A DNA stretch of 64,000 bases, from the NCBI GenBank assembly GCA_026390595.1, contig JAPLFQ010000007.1:1-64000 (forward strand), in the 5' to 3' direction. Origin of the DNA: Ignavibacteriales bacterium. GTDB lineage: Bacteria > Bacteroidota > Ignavibacteria > UBA10030. Position 1 is the stretch's first letter. Every line of letters starts with the position of its first letter. The notes beneath the pieces are model-generated. The model was not told where the DNA came from. It did not search any database and saw only the letters and a list, made by a program, of their open reading frames with translations. The position numbers and the translations under genes are program-made. This document shows, piece after piece, positions 27,220 to 36,629 of this stretch.

Positions 27220-27876
27220 TCAGGGACGGACGCTCTTCATTTTCTTCAACTGCATCCTGATTACTTCTACGACAGTCGGTATGCCCGGAATCAGCACAAG
27301 CGCAATGATCACGAGACTGAAGTTATTCTTCACGAATGGTACGCTGCTAAAGAAATATCCAGCCGGCACAAAGAGAAGTACCCACAAGGCTCCGCCAACG
27401 ACGTTGAACATGATGAACCGCCTGTAGGTCATGCTGCCGATGCCGGCCACGAACGGCGCAAAGGTCCGGATAATCGGGATGAAGCGTGCAATGATAATCG
27501 TTTTGCCGCCATGTCTTTCGTAGAACTGGTGGGTGCGAACAAGATATTCTCTGTTCAGGAACCGACTCTTCTCCTGGTGAAAGACTTTCGGTCCGACGTA
27601 GTATCCGATCCAATAATTGAGTGTGTCGCCAAGGATGGCAGCCACAATCAGCAGTATGATTGAAAGCGTCAAATCGAGTGCTTGAATGGCTGCGAGGGAT
27701 CCCACCGCGAAGAGCAGCGAATCTCCGGGCAGAAACGGAGTCACTACAAGGCCTGTTTCACAGAAGACAATGAGGAATAGGATGGCATAGACCCATGCAC
27801 CGTACTGGGTGCACAGATCAAACAGATGCTTATCGAGATGAAGGACGATTTCAAGTAGGTCCTGAAGGAAACCCAT
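27220..27876 (-). CDS. DedA-family membrane protein
   Basis: A 218-residue integral membrane protein of the DedA/VTT family. FCETGLVVTPFLPGDSLLF and the re-entrant segments ending FIPIIRTFAPFVAGIGSM are diagnostic. These proteins act in lipid-carrier flipping (undecaprenyl phosphate or phosphatidylethanolamine) and membrane stress. Five to six hydrophobic segments are visible. It sits alone between the S46 peptidase and RidA in the leftward cluster. Confidence 0.93.
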   Translation of the reverse strand: MGFLQDLLEIVLHLDKHLFDLCTQYGAWVYAILFLIVFCETGLVVTPFLPGDSLLFAVGSLAAIQALDLTLSIILLIVAAILGDTLNYWIGYYVGPKVFHQEKSRFLNREYLVRTHQFYERHGGKTIIIARFIPIIRTFAPFVAGIGSMTYRRFIMFNVVGGALWVLLFVPAGYFFSSVPFVKNNFSLVIIALVLIPGIPTVVEVIRMQLKKMKSVRP

Positions 27877-27974
27877 GCGTTACTCCTGCGTGAACGATCG
27901 GTGAGAACATGTGCTGCACGTGCCATTGCACACCATAGAATATCACTAATAACCCGTTTTCTCAAGGCCTACGA

Positions 27975-27996
27975 CCGCCCCAAAGGCATGGGGCGG
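27975..27996 (-). terminator. GC-rich hairpin after S46 peptidase gene
   Basis: CCGCCCC-8-GGGGCGG forms a 7-bp stem about 50 bases past the peptidase stop; further flanking bases (CTCAAGGCC/GGCCTGAG) may extend it. There is no T-tract, so termination is only likely. Confidence 0.45.
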
Positions 27997-28046
27997 CCTG
28001 AGACAGCCGGAGCTGAGATACACGGATCGGTTGATCAGGTTCCTTT

Positions 28047-30191
28047 TTAGAGTCCGAGTTCTTTCAATACGTGCGCCGCGCCTCCCACCTTCTCCGTCAC
28101 CCAGAGCACATACCGGATATCCACCGCAATCGAGCGGCTGTACGATTCGCTCCAGGCATAGTCGTTGATGGTTGCTTCATAGGCGCGGTCGAAGTTCACG
28201 CCGATCAGTTCTCCTTTGGCATTCATCACCGGGCTCCCGGAGTTGCCCCCCGTCGTATCCATATCATAGAGAATAGCCACGGGAACGTCTTTCAACTTCG
28301 CGTTCTTGTACTTGCCGAAATCCTTCGCCTTGTAGAGATCGAGCACCTTCTGCGGGGTTGCGTACGGGTCTTTGCCCGTCGTCTTTTCTATTACGCCTGT
28401 GAGTGTCGTGATCGGACTGTAGTGTGTCGCGTCAGCGGGAGTGTATCCCTTGATCCGACCGAAGGTGAAACGGAGTGTGCTGTTCGCATCGGGAATGAAA
28501 TTAGTCTTCTGATACTGCTGCTTCACATCGACGAGCAACGCCGAGAGCTTTGAAAGCGCTCCTTCACGCCGCTGACGCGTCTCGCGAAGCTTCTGGTATG
28601 TTGCGTACATCAACTGTGCCGCACCGATGAACGGATCCTTCATTTGTTGCAGCTCAGCAAGCGGTTTCCCGAATGAGGAGAGCAGAACGCTTTCATCGGT
28701 CAATTTCGTTTGCGCATACGCCTGATCGATGGTCTGGTCGATTTCCTGTTCCGTACGCCCTCTGAATTGCTTCTCGATAGCTTCGATTCTCTGATTCTCC
28801 GGCAGTGCAAGTGCCTGCATGACGATGTGCTTGAGAAACGCTCTGTCTGTCGGCTCGTAGTAGTTTCTCAGTCCGGATTTCAGCCCCTGTTTGGTGTTGG
28901 CGAGGTTCCGTTCCGTGTATGCTGGAAGGCGCTCCATGTCAGGCTTCTGCATTTCGATCGCTGATTCATAGAGCGCAAACCCGTAACTCAGAAGCTGAGA
29001 GTTGGAGCGGAGGTTATCGAGGATGAGTTCAGAGGCACCGCGCTCGGACATTTCCTGATACACTTTTCCGATTTCCTCAAGCACTGTGCCATACTGCGCT
29101 TTTCTCTGCTTATCGGCATCGATGAATTGCTGGAGGAGTTGTTCTTCCCCCTGTTTGTTCTCCGTGAGATGAAGTCGATTCATCCCGAGGAGTTTGCCCC
29201 GGTAGTTCTTCATTGTGTTGGCAAGCCCCTTGATGCGCGCATCATGCTTCAGTGCGATCGCCCGATCATTCTTCCCGATAGCTTCCATGGTGGCAATCTG
29301 CCAGTCATAAAGATCCGCAACGTACGGCATTCGGATGTTCTCTTCATATGCCATGTAGTGGGACGTTCTATGCCTGAATGTGCGCCCGGGATAGCCGAGG
29401 ATAAACGCGAAATCGCCCTCGTCAACTCCAGCCGGATTCACTTTGAGAAACTTCTTGGGATGGTACGGAACATTGGTTGAGGCATATTCAGCGGGTGAGC
29501 CGTCGGGGGTGGCGTACGCACGCAGGAAGGAAAAATCGCCCGTGTGCCGAGGCCAGACCCAGTTGTCGTTCTCACCGCCGAATTCTCCGATGGAACGCGG
29601 GGGAACATACACGAGCCTGACATCGCGAAGAACCGTTGAAAGAAAGAGCACATACGTTTTGCCCGCAAACATCTCCGACACTTCAGCCCGCTTACCCGAA
29701 TACTTCTTTTCGGCCTCAGCGACGATTTCCCTGATCTTCTTCTCGATGGCTTTTGTCCGATCGGCAAGATCCATCTTCTCACTCAAGACGCCCAGGACGT
29801 CTTTTGAGACATCTTTGTACGATTCCAGGATTCTGGCCGAGATCCCGCGTGCCTGGATCTCCTCTTCGCGGACTTTCGCGAGGAAACCATACGTGACATA
29901 ATCATTCTCTTTTGTGCTGGCAGCCTGCACAGCCCCGAAGGCACAGTGATGGTTCGTGATGATCAGCCCGTCCTTCGAGACGAACGAACCGGTGCATCCG
30001 CTCAGCTGCACAACAGCATCGATGAGGCCGATACCGTTGGGATTGTAGATCGCTTTGGGGTCAATCTTGAGCCCCTTGGCTTTCAGATTGAGTTTATAGA
30101 GCTCGCTGATGGGATACATTCCCTCGTCGGCGAGAACCAGCTGTAAGACGACAATCAACGTGAACATAGTGAAAAGCAGGCGCTTGAACAT
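28047..30191 (-). CDS. S46 dipeptidyl-peptidase, DPP11-like
   Basis: A 714-residue exported peptidase (signal FTMFTLIVVLQLVLA). The S46 family is characteristic of Bacteroidota and relatives. The catalytic triad regions are visible: ITNHHCAFG (His about 81-82), ENDNWVWPRHTGDF (Asp) and TGGNSGSPVMN (Ser651). Eighteen residues after the serine is Arg669 in IGVNFDRAYE. In the family an arginine here (R673 in Porphyromonas DPP11) selects Asp/Glu at P1, while glycine gives DPP7 specificity. This one should therefore release acidic dipeptides from peptides in the periplasm. Confidence 0.93.
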   Translation of the reverse strand: MFKRLLFTMFTLIVVLQLVLADEGMYPISELYKLNLKAKGLKIDPKAIYNPNGIGLIDAVVQLSGCTGSFVSKDGLIITNHHCAFGAVQAASTKENDYVTYGFLAKVREEEIQARGISARILESYKDVSKDVLGVLSEKMDLADRTKAIEKKIREIVAEAEKKYSGKRAEVSEMFAGKTYVLFLSTVLRDVRLVYVPPRSIGEFGGENDNWVWPRHTGDFSFLRAYATPDGSPAEYASTNVPYHPKKFLKVNPAGVDEGDFAFILGYPGRTFRHRTSHYMAYEENIRMPYVADLYDWQIATMEAIGKNDRAIALKHDARIKGLANTMKNYRGKLLGMNRLHLTENKQGEEQLLQQFIDADKQRKAQYGTVLEEIGKVYQEMSERGASELILDNLRSNSQLLSYGFALYESAIEMQKPDMERLPAYTERNLANTKQGLKSGLRNYYEPTDRAFLKHIVMQALALPENQRIEAIEKQFRGRTEQEIDQTIDQAYAQTKLTDESVLLSSFGKPLAELQQMKDPFIGAAQLMYATYQKLRETRQRREGALSKLSALLVDVKQQYQKTNFIPDANSTLRFTFGRIKGYTPADATHYSPITTLTGVIEKTTGKDPYATPQKVLDLYKAKDFGKYKNAKLKDVPVAILYDMDTTGGNSGSPVMNAKGELIGVNFDRAYEATINDYAWSESYSRSIAVDIRYVLWVTEKVGGAAHVLKELGL

Positions 30192-30389
30192 GGTGAAGTC
30201 TCCCTGTAAGAAATGTGTGTGGAGAGAGTGTATCCAAAATTTGGAGAAAAGCCAAGGACAGGTTGAAACGAGGGGTGAATAGTGAAGAGTAAACAGTAAA
30301 CAGCAAACACGTAAGACAACACCCTTTTGCTATTGGCGATTAGCTTGCAGAACTGACGACTGGACAGTAGAACTTCTGAACTTGAAACC

Positions 30390-32699
30390 CTAGACTCGAA
30401 ACTGTTTTAAGAACACCTTTACGTCTCCGAACTTCATGTCGAGCCGATGGTCGCGTGATGTCGCCCCCCCTTCTGATGCTGCCAGCGGCTGAGGAAAACG
30501 AACATCCCGCTCTCCGTCGCTCGAAGCTATGATGGTTGCAGCGTCGCGGGTCGCCCGGACACAATCAGGCTTCGAACTCCAGAGTCGTACGCCTGCGCTT
30601 GTTGCAAGCCAGCGCAACAGTTCGACAGGAACAGGTCCGCTTCCGACATAGACCGACTCGAAACCCGCGTGCATTTTCGAGGCGAACGCAATGTCGCTGG
30701 AGTCAAACCATGTGCCAAGGAGGCTAACCGAAGCATCGCCTGGCTCGACGGCGAAGCGGGGGGAATGTTCTTTCGCCACTCCGAACTTCTGATTGATATT
30801 CGCCCCTTCATGCATGAAATCGGCCTGTATCATCATCGATCCCGGCTGATCCAATCTCCTGAACTTGAACCCTGTCAGATCTTCCATTTGTGCCGGGTTC
30901 AAACCGGAGGGAGTAAGATAACCCGGGGCGTAGTACCAAAGCACGGTCGCCTTGCTGTCCTTCAAAATGCTCTTGAGCTGCGACGCTTCCTCTTTTGTAA
31001 GATAAAAGAGATTCGGCATGATGAACAAGCGATACCGCTTCGCGTCTTCCTTCTTCAAATCGAACCGATAAAGAAAATCGATAGGTGCGCCGATCCTGTT
31101 CAGCGTCCTTGCCTGGGTATTCACGAGCCAATGGTTGAAGAAATCGGTGATGGAAATGCCGAACCCTTTCCAGGGTTCTTCCGCTTTCCAGTGTTGGGTG
31201 ACGAGGAAGCTTTTGACGTCGTACACAGCTGCGATCTCGGCAACGGAGCGCGTGTCAAACTGCGTGCGCGTCTTCTGGCCGAGGTCAGCCCATGTCCGGA
31301 TCTCCTCGATCATCGGAGCATCGTCATACCAACCCTTCTTTGCCTTGAAGGTTGGAACGTGGCCGAATTCAAACAGCCACCCGCCGTTCCCCTGAGCAAG
31401 GACCTGGGTTAAATCGCGGCGTAGAATGTGCAGCGTGCCATCCACCGTGTCGAAACCTGAGCCTCCCTCGGTGGTTTTCTCCGGTTCGAGATAGGTGCTC
31501 GGATCCATCTCGGCGATGTACATTTTCTTGTGCCGGCGCAAGGACTCGAGGAGCACCCTGTATCCTCCGTCGCCGCCGACTCCTCTTGCTCTGCCCATCC
31601 AGTTGCCCGCGTCATCCACGATGTCGCTTTCCCACCGCTGTTTGCCGGGAACGTTTCCGTGCTCGTAGGTGTATGGGGAAGCAATGTAATCGATGTCGTT
31701 CGACTCGAGGATCTTTTCCGGGGACAGGTACCCTGCTTCCTGGATGCACACGTTCTCCATGACATAGCAGAAGAACACGCCCGCAATAAGCCTGCGCCGG
31801 GTTTCTTTTTTTGTGATCCGCGCAAAGTGAAGGACCGTCTCAGAAGTGTTCTCGTGGAACTTCCTGTAGAATTCTATGACGTCGCTTTCTGCCACCGGAT
31901 CGCGGAGCAAACCGTAGGTCGTGCGCATGCGCGCTTCTGGCGAAGGAACCGGTCCGGCGAGACGCTGCATTGGATTGCTGTAGTCCGGCATGTAGCGGGA
32001 GCCTGTATGGTGCCACTCGGCCGTCATTGCGCCGGAAAGATGATAGCCGATGATTCTGCTTCGCAGGGGAGAGAGTTCCATGTGGCGCAGGAAATCCTGC
32101 AGTGCGTTGCTCATCTCCGATTTCCATACGTCGGAAGCGAGCGAAGCGGCGTATACATCAAAGACGCAATTCCAATCGAACCCGCTGTCGATCGCTGTCT
32201 TGCCCATCTTGAACTGGGTCTTGTCGATGGGAAGCCCGTATTGAGTGAGCTCGTCCGGGTGGGTATCCTTCCACCAGAGGGGGGCGTAGAGGTGAAGCCT
32301 GGGAAGAAAGAACGCGTCGGGGTCGAGCGAAAGGAGTTTCGCAAAATACTGGTCAACAGAATCCCAGTTGTACTTGTCGGGGCCAACCCAGCCGTTCTCT
32401 ATACTGATCAACGGGTGAAAGTACTTGATGCCCGAGGCCTTGAAGCTCTTGATGGTATGGATCAGGCCTGAACTTCCTGCGAAGAGAGGATACTCTTCTT
32501 TGCCGTTGACATAGAGCCGTGGTCCTCCGCGTTCGAAGCGAATGGCAGATGTTGCCGCGCTCTCGCCTTCGAGTTTCTGAAAACTCTTCAGAATCGAAGG
32601 ATTGGAGGGCATATCGAGGTATTCAAATCGCGGCAGGCGGGGAATGGCAGCCGAGCCAAGTGCAAGGCCGAGTAGCTTCATTGTTTCACGGCGATTCAT
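30390..32699 (-). CDS. Tat-exported GH42-like glycoside hydrolase candidate
   Basis: A 769-residue protein beginning MNRRETMKLLGLALGSAAIP, a Tat-like signal. The first half is a TIM-barrel-type sequence (FKASGIKYFHPLISIENGWVGPD, PRLHLYAPLWW) with a possible acid/base Glu in AMTAEWHH and another in YIAEMDPSTY. The C-terminal half (about 540-700) resembles the beta-galactosidase trimerisation region of GH42 (RYRLFIMPNLFYLTKEEAS, KATVLWYYAPGYL). GH42 or a neighbouring family is my best guess; substrate unknown. It is a single leftward gene. Confidence 0.65.
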   Translation of the reverse strand: MNRRETMKLLGLALGSAAIPRLPRFEYLDMPSNPSILKSFQKLEGESAATSAIRFERGGPRLYVNGKEEYPLFAGSSGLIHTIKSFKASGIKYFHPLISIENGWVGPDKYNWDSVDQYFAKLLSLDPDAFFLPRLHLYAPLWWKDTHPDELTQYGLPIDKTQFKMGKTAIDSGFDWNCVFDVYAASLASDVWKSEMSNALQDFLRHMELSPLRSRIIGYHLSGAMTAEWHHTGSRYMPDYSNPMQRLAGPVPSPEARMRTTYGLLRDPVAESDVIEFYRKFHENTSETVLHFARITKKETRRRLIAGVFFCYVMENVCIQEAGYLSPEKILESNDIDYIASPYTYEHGNVPGKQRWESDIVDDAGNWMGRARGVGGDGGYRVLLESLRRHKKMYIAEMDPSTYLEPEKTTEGGSGFDTVDGTLHILRRDLTQVLAQGNGGWLFEFGHVPTFKAKKGWYDDAPMIEEIRTWADLGQKTRTQFDTRSVAEIAAVYDVKSFLVTQHWKAEEPWKGFGISITDFFNHWLVNTQARTLNRIGAPIDFLYRFDLKKEDAKRYRLFIMPNLFYLTKEEASQLKSILKDSKATVLWYYAPGYLTPSGLNPAQMEDLTGFKFRRLDQPGSMMIQADFMHEGANINQKFGVAKEHSPRFAVEPGDASVSLLGTWFDSSDIAFASKMHAGFESVYVGSGPVPVELLRWLATSAGVRLWSSKPDCVRATRDAATIIASSDGERDVRFPQPLAASEGGATSRDHRLDMKFGDVKVFLKQFRV

Positions 32700-32802
32700 G
32701 TGACCTCTTTGATGTTTGGGAAGATCTATAGCCTGCGAGAGCTGCGGTCAGGACGGAAAGAAGCATCACGGAGCGGGATCCTCTCGCGCGTTGAACCGGA
32801 GT

Positions 32803-33837
32803 TCAAGTGACTATCACAGTTCGGACGCCGCCGCCAAATTGTTCGAGGGCGTCAAGCGTTTGATTGATGGCACCGGCATCCAGCGAAACCGTGCGCGTAA
32901 TGACCTTCGAAGTGTCGAGTACTTTGCGCCGCGCAAGTTCTACCACAAGAGGAAGCTCCGAGAGCAGGTGATCGTTAGAGCCGATGATTTCGACTTCGTT
33001 CCCGAGCAACTCATAATAGGGGTCGATTTCGAGTGGCTTGTTGCTGACGCCTGCGATAACGGCCCTGCCGAGAACCCCCAAACATTGAACTGATTGCCGC
33101 ATTGTTTGCGGGAGTCCGATCAACTCCAGTGAGACGTTCACCCCGCTGCCCTGAGTGAGTCTCCTGATTTCTGCAACCGGATCGACCAGTCTGGCATTCA
33201 CCGGAAGGGCGCCATAGGATGTGGCGAGTTTCAATCTCTCCTCGTTGATGTCGACAGCATACACATCCAACGCGCCGAATGCCCGAGCGAGCTGAATGGC
33301 AGACATTCCAAGTCCGCCGACCCCGAAGACTGCGACGGATTCTCCCGCCTTGAGTCTGGATTTGCGCAGAGTGTGGAAGGCCGTGGCAGAAGCGCACATC
33401 AATGTCGCCCCTTGCTCGAAGGGAATTTCTTCCGGAAGCGGTATGGCATTGCGTTCAGGCACGACGATGTATTCCGCATAGCCGCCGTTTGTATAGTGAC
33501 CGAGCATGAGGCAATGCGGGCAGAATTGCTCGTTTCCTGTGCTGCAATGATAGCAATCGCCGCAGGTGAGATTGTAGTGAATGCAGACACGGTTGCCGAT
33601 CCTGGCGGCAGAGACCTGCGACCCGACCTGCTCGATTACTCCGGCGATTTCATGCCCCAGCGTCATGGGGAGAGGACGGACAGGAGCAAGACCCGATCTG
33701 TAATGCGCATCGGAATGACAGATGCCGGCGGCACGGACACGCACGAGCACATCCCTTTCTCCAACGGCGGGAATGGGGATTTCCTGCATCTGCAGGGGTT
33801 TTCCTACTTCTATGAGGCGGACTGCTTTCATGGACAT
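32803..33837 (-). CDS. Zinc-dependent medium-chain alcohol dehydrogenase
   Basis: A 344-residue MDR enzyme. Catalytic zinc ligands lie in AGICHSDAHY (C40) and TLGHEIAG (H62-E63). The structural zinc loop CGDCYHCSTGNEQFC carries C92, C95, C98 and C106. AVFGVGGLGMSAIQLARAFG is the NAD(P) loop and VYAVDINEERL ends in an acidic residue, suggesting NAD. The actual start may be two codons later (MKAVRLIEVGK). Its substrate is unknown; the neighbouring glycosidase-like gene hints at sugar or polyol metabolism, as inference. Confidence 0.9.
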   Translation of the reverse strand: MSMKAVRLIEVGKPLQMQEIPIPAVGERDVLVRVRAAGICHSDAHYRSGLAPVRPLPMTLGHEIAGVIEQVGSQVSAARIGNRVCIHYNLTCGDCYHCSTGNEQFCPHCLMLGHYTNGGYAEYIVVPERNAIPLPEEIPFEQGATLMCASATAFHTLRKSRLKAGESVAVFGVGGLGMSAIQLARAFGALDVYAVDINEERLKLATSYGALPVNARLVDPVAEIRRLTQGSGVNVSLELIGLPQTMRQSVQCLGVLGRAVIAGVSNKPLEIDPYYELLGNEVEIIGSNDHLLSELPLVVELARRKVLDTSKVITRTVSLDAGAINQTLDALEQFGGGVRTVIVT

Positions 33838-33891
33838 AATCTCTCAGTTTAGAATTATCAAGTCATCGGTCGGACAACATATGTTTGCAAT

Positions 33892-33917
33892 GGCGTCAGG
33901 AGTTACCTCCTGACGCC
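33892..33917. repeat. Perfect 11-bp hairpin with GTCAGGAG core
   Basis: GGCGTCAGGAG-TTAC-CTCCTGACGCC forms an 11-bp stem upstream of the alcohol dehydrogenase start and downstream of no converging gene. It lacks a T-tract on either side. It shares the GTCAGGA/TCCTGAC core with the element 34 bases away. Confidence 0.7.
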
Positions 33918-33950
33918 AACAGGCCCAGGTTCTCAAATTCGGGCACTGAA

Positions 33951-34022
33951 GTGTCAGGACGTTCCGCTTTCCCGAATCCCGCTATGTGACGGAATCCTGA
34001 AAAGCGGGAGAAGTCCTGACAC
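33951..34022. repeat. 72-base inverted element (GTGTCAGGAC ends)
   Basis: Ends are a perfect 10-bp inverted repeat, GTGTCAGGAC and GTCCTGACAC. A second nested stem CCGCTTT/AAAGCGG lies just inside, enclosing about 30 bases with direct GAATCC repeats. The whole would fold into a long imperfect hairpin, like a REP or MITE-type unit. Confidence 0.65.
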
Positions 34023-34072
34023 CGGCCCTTCTGGAAATAGTACTTTTTGGACAGCTCAGCATGTGCTGGGTT

Positions 34073-35140
34073 CTATTGCGCCAGCATCAAATCCACGATC
34101 TTCCTCGCGAGCTCGATCGGCTCTCCTTCGTTGCGGTTTGTCAGTATGATAACTGTCAGATGCTGATCCGGTAAACGGAGGATCGCGTTTCGAAACCCTC
34201 TCGTTGAACCAGTGTGGTAGACTGAAGTGATGTTCTTGTAAGGTTCGATGAACCAACCATATCCGTATTTCGTCTGAGTACGGTCGTTCAACACGCCGGG
34301 TGTAAACGATTGCCGGCGCAATGAAGCGCTGATTATTTTGTCTAAGTAGAGGTTCTGATCCCATGTAGAAAGATCTTCGACCGAAGAATAAATTCCGCCA
34401 TCCCCCAACACCGCGCTTGTGTTGCTCTGGTCTGTCCGGACATAGCCCTTGTCTGTCCGTGAGTGACCATAGGCCCGGTTGACGACTGTGGAGATTCCAT
34501 TCTGGAACGCCACTGTATGGCTCATTCCGAGCGGTTCAGAAATGTTCTGCTTGAGGAATTGTGCGAAGGACTGTCCGGAGACTTGCTCCACGATCAGGGC
34601 AAGCAAAGCGTACCCCGAGTTGCTGTACTTGAATTTCGCCCCCGCCGGGAAATACATCGAATCAATCCTGCTGAGCAGCCTCAACACGTCAGCGTCGAGT
34701 ACTTGCACCGTTTGGGTATCGGGAACAAAATCCTCATAATCCACCAGTCCTGATGTATGATTAAGAAGATGTCTGATCCGTACATCGCGGGCATAGCCAG
34801 GGAATCCCGGCAGAACATCGGGCAGGCGACTGTCCAGGGAGAGCTTCTCCTGATCGATCAGTTTCAGGATTGCCGTGGCGGTGAATTGCTTTGTGACGGA
34901 TGCAAGGCGGTAGTTGGTGGATATGGATGCCAGGACGTTGTTCTCGACGTCTGCGAGACCGTAGGCCTTACTATAGAGCACCTTGCCATCATTGATTACC
35001 GCGAGAGATGCTCCTGGAACACCCGGTTGATTGAAGTCGGAAAAGAGCGCATCGATGGATTCTGAAAGAGATCTCTGCCCCGCGTAGGGGGCACAGGAGA
35101 GGAAGCAAAATGTGAGGAGGACACAAAGCGAAGTCTTCAC
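34073..35140 (-). CDS. Serine beta-lactamase-fold hydrolase lipoprotein (class C-like)
   Basis: A 355-residue exported protein with a lipobox-like LSC at residues 14-16. SVTK (S81-K84) is the SxxK active site, KYSNSGY the YxN motif and HTGSTRG the third motif. This is the beta-lactamase/DD-peptidase/esterase superfamily; ordinary members of this group are peptidases or esterases and not drug-resistance enzymes. The gene is last of a leftward run after the M28 peptidase; a hairpin separates the two. Confidence 0.88.
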   Translation of the reverse strand: MKTSLCVLLTFCFLSCAPYAGQRSLSESIDALFSDFNQPGVPGASLAVINDGKVLYSKAYGLADVENNVLASISTNYRLASVTKQFTATAILKLIDQEKLSLDSRLPDVLPGFPGYARDVRIRHLLNHTSGLVDYEDFVPDTQTVQVLDADVLRLLSRIDSMYFPAGAKFKYSNSGYALLALIVEQVSGQSFAQFLKQNISEPLGMSHTVAFQNGISTVVNRAYGHSRTDKGYVRTDQSNTSAVLGDGGIYSSVEDLSTWDQNLYLDKIISASLRRQSFTPGVLNDRTQTKYGYGWFIEPYKNITSVYHTGSTRGFRNAILRLPDQHLTVIILTNRNEGEPIELARKIVDLMLAQ

Positions 35141-35161
35141 GATGCCTCACGACGAAAGTTG

Positions 35162-35192
35162 ACCCCGCGAAGGCATGGTGCCTTCGCGGGGT
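35162..35192 (-). terminator. 14-bp perfect hairpin after M28 peptidase gene
   Basis: ACCCCGCGAAGGCA-TGG-TGCCTTCGCGGGGT lies 11 bases after the peptidase stop (minus strand) and ahead of the beta-lactamase-fold gene. The stem is very stable but only a weak T-rich stretch follows, so it may be a partial terminator or an mRNA 3'-end stabiliser. Confidence 0.6.
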
Positions 35193-35202
35193 GTATTCGA
35201 GC

Positions 35203-36585
35203 TTACATTCCTTCTTGCGCGAGGACGAACGTGAGAATCGCCATCGCGGCAGCCCCAAGAGCCAGCTCGCGTTCGTTGACAGCACCAAGGTTGTCGTTTT
35301 CAGAGTGATGTGAGTCGAAGTATCGTTGTGTGTCAACAGAAAGCGCGATGAGCGGAACGCCCTTCTGAGCGAGGGGACTGATATCGGCAGCACCGCCGCC
35401 GAGTTGAATGCGATCGGCGCCAAATGAAGCGAGGAGGGGTGCCCAGGGCGACATGCGCTTGTAGGCAGCCGTATCGGCGATTCCGAACCCGCGGGGCATG
35501 AATCCACCTTCGTCGGATTCAAGCGCGGCAATGTGTTTCTCGCCGGGACGATCCTTCGCGGCATAGCCGATGCCGCCGCGAAGCCCGTTTTCTTCATTCA
35601 TGAACATGACTGCGCGGATTGTTCTCTTTGGTTTCAAACCCAGCTTCTTCAGAATACGAAGCGCCTCGATCGATTGCACGCAACCGGCCCCATCGTCGTG
35701 AGCTCCCTGGCCAATGTCCCAGCTGTCAAGATGTCCGCCCATGACTATTACTTCGTCGGGCTTCTCAGTACCACGTAATTCGCCTACGACGTTTGCTGAT
35801 TCAACATCGGGAAGCATTGTGGCCGACAGTTTCAATTGGATGCGGACCTTTGTTCCTTGAGCAAGGAGCTTGCTCAACTCTTCGGCACCGCGTGTGCTGA
35901 TCGCAACGCCGGGAACCTTCTTCACCGAATCCGCGTAGCCCATGCCACCGGTGTGAGGGAAGTCGTCGACGCGGGTGGTCATGGAACGCACCAACGCCGC
36001 GACACCGCCGGCTTTCGCCGCCATATTAGCGCCGCCGCCGCGCTGATCGACGGCTCCGCCGTACGCCGCGAATGTCGAGAGGAGCGTTCGATCCATCGGT
36101 CTGTTGAAGAAAACGATCTTTCCTTTTGCCTTATCCCCAAGATTCCGAAGCTCTTCGAATGATTTCACTTCTATCACGTCGGCCGTGATACCCTCGGCCG
36201 GTGTCCCGACGCTTCCGCCCAGCATGGTGATCTTGAGTTTTTCCTTTTTTCCAGAGGGCAACAAAAGGTAACCCTCTTCGACCGGTCCACGCACCCAACG
36301 GGGAACCATCACAGGCTCGAGATGAACATTGTCGAAACCGTACTCTTCCATTTTCTGTTTCGCCCACTCGACGGCCTTGGCCGCCTGAGGAGATCCGCTG
36401 ATTCTGTGTCCGACCTTCGTGCACAGGTCGGTGAGGTTCTCCATCGACATGTTCGATCCCAACGCCTCTTTGATGATCCTTTGAGCGTCAGCTTCGTGGC
36501 GCTGCACGACGGATGATTGTGCGGCCAGCAGGGAAGTCATGAACACGACAAAGAAGGTGATGATCATGAGTCTCGATCTGTGCAT
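35203..36585 (-). CDS. Secreted M28-family metallopeptidase with PA domain
   Basis: A 460-residue exported peptidase (signal LMIITFFVVFMTSLLAA). A PA insert (about 120-250, KAKGKIVFFNRPM) is followed by the M28 catalytic core. Zinc ligands fit GGHLDSWDIGQGAHDDGAG (His, Asp), NEENG (Glu pair), LESDEGG (Asp) and YFDSHHSENDN (His). It is probably an aminopeptidase or glutamate carboxypeptidase-like enzyme acting outside the cytoplasm. One of several exported peptidases in this region. Confidence 0.9.
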   Translation of the reverse strand: MHRSRLMIITFFVVFMTSLLAAQSSVVQRHEADAQRIIKEALGSNMSMENLTDLCTKVGHRISGSPQAAKAVEWAKQKMEEYGFDNVHLEPVMVPRWVRGPVEEGYLLLPSGKKEKLKITMLGGSVGTPAEGITADVIEVKSFEELRNLGDKAKGKIVFFNRPMDRTLLSTFAAYGGAVDQRGGGANMAAKAGGVAALVRSMTTRVDDFPHTGGMGYADSVKKVPGVAISTRGAEELSKLLAQGTKVRIQLKLSATMLPDVESANVVGELRGTEKPDEVIVMGGHLDSWDIGQGAHDDGAGCVQSIEALRILKKLGLKPKRTIRAVMFMNEENGLRGGIGYAAKDRPGEKHIAALESDEGGFMPRGFGIADTAAYKRMSPWAPLLASFGADRIQLGGGAADISPLAQKGVPLIALSVDTQRYFDSHHSENDNLGAVNERELALGAAAMAILTFVLAQEGM

Positions 36586-36629
36586 GTGGATTTGTTCTCC
36601 GGATAATGAGTGTACTGAACAGCGATTAC

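Noticed and set aside
30240-30310. AGTAAACAGTAAACAGCAAAC-like run as a possible tandem repeat or CRISPR
   Set aside because: Units are short, imperfect and not separated by regular spacers; no cas genes nearby.
34073-35140. Beta-lactamase resistance gene
   Set aside because: The SxxK/YxN/HTG motifs occur in a very large family of esterases and peptidases; there is no resistance-island context.
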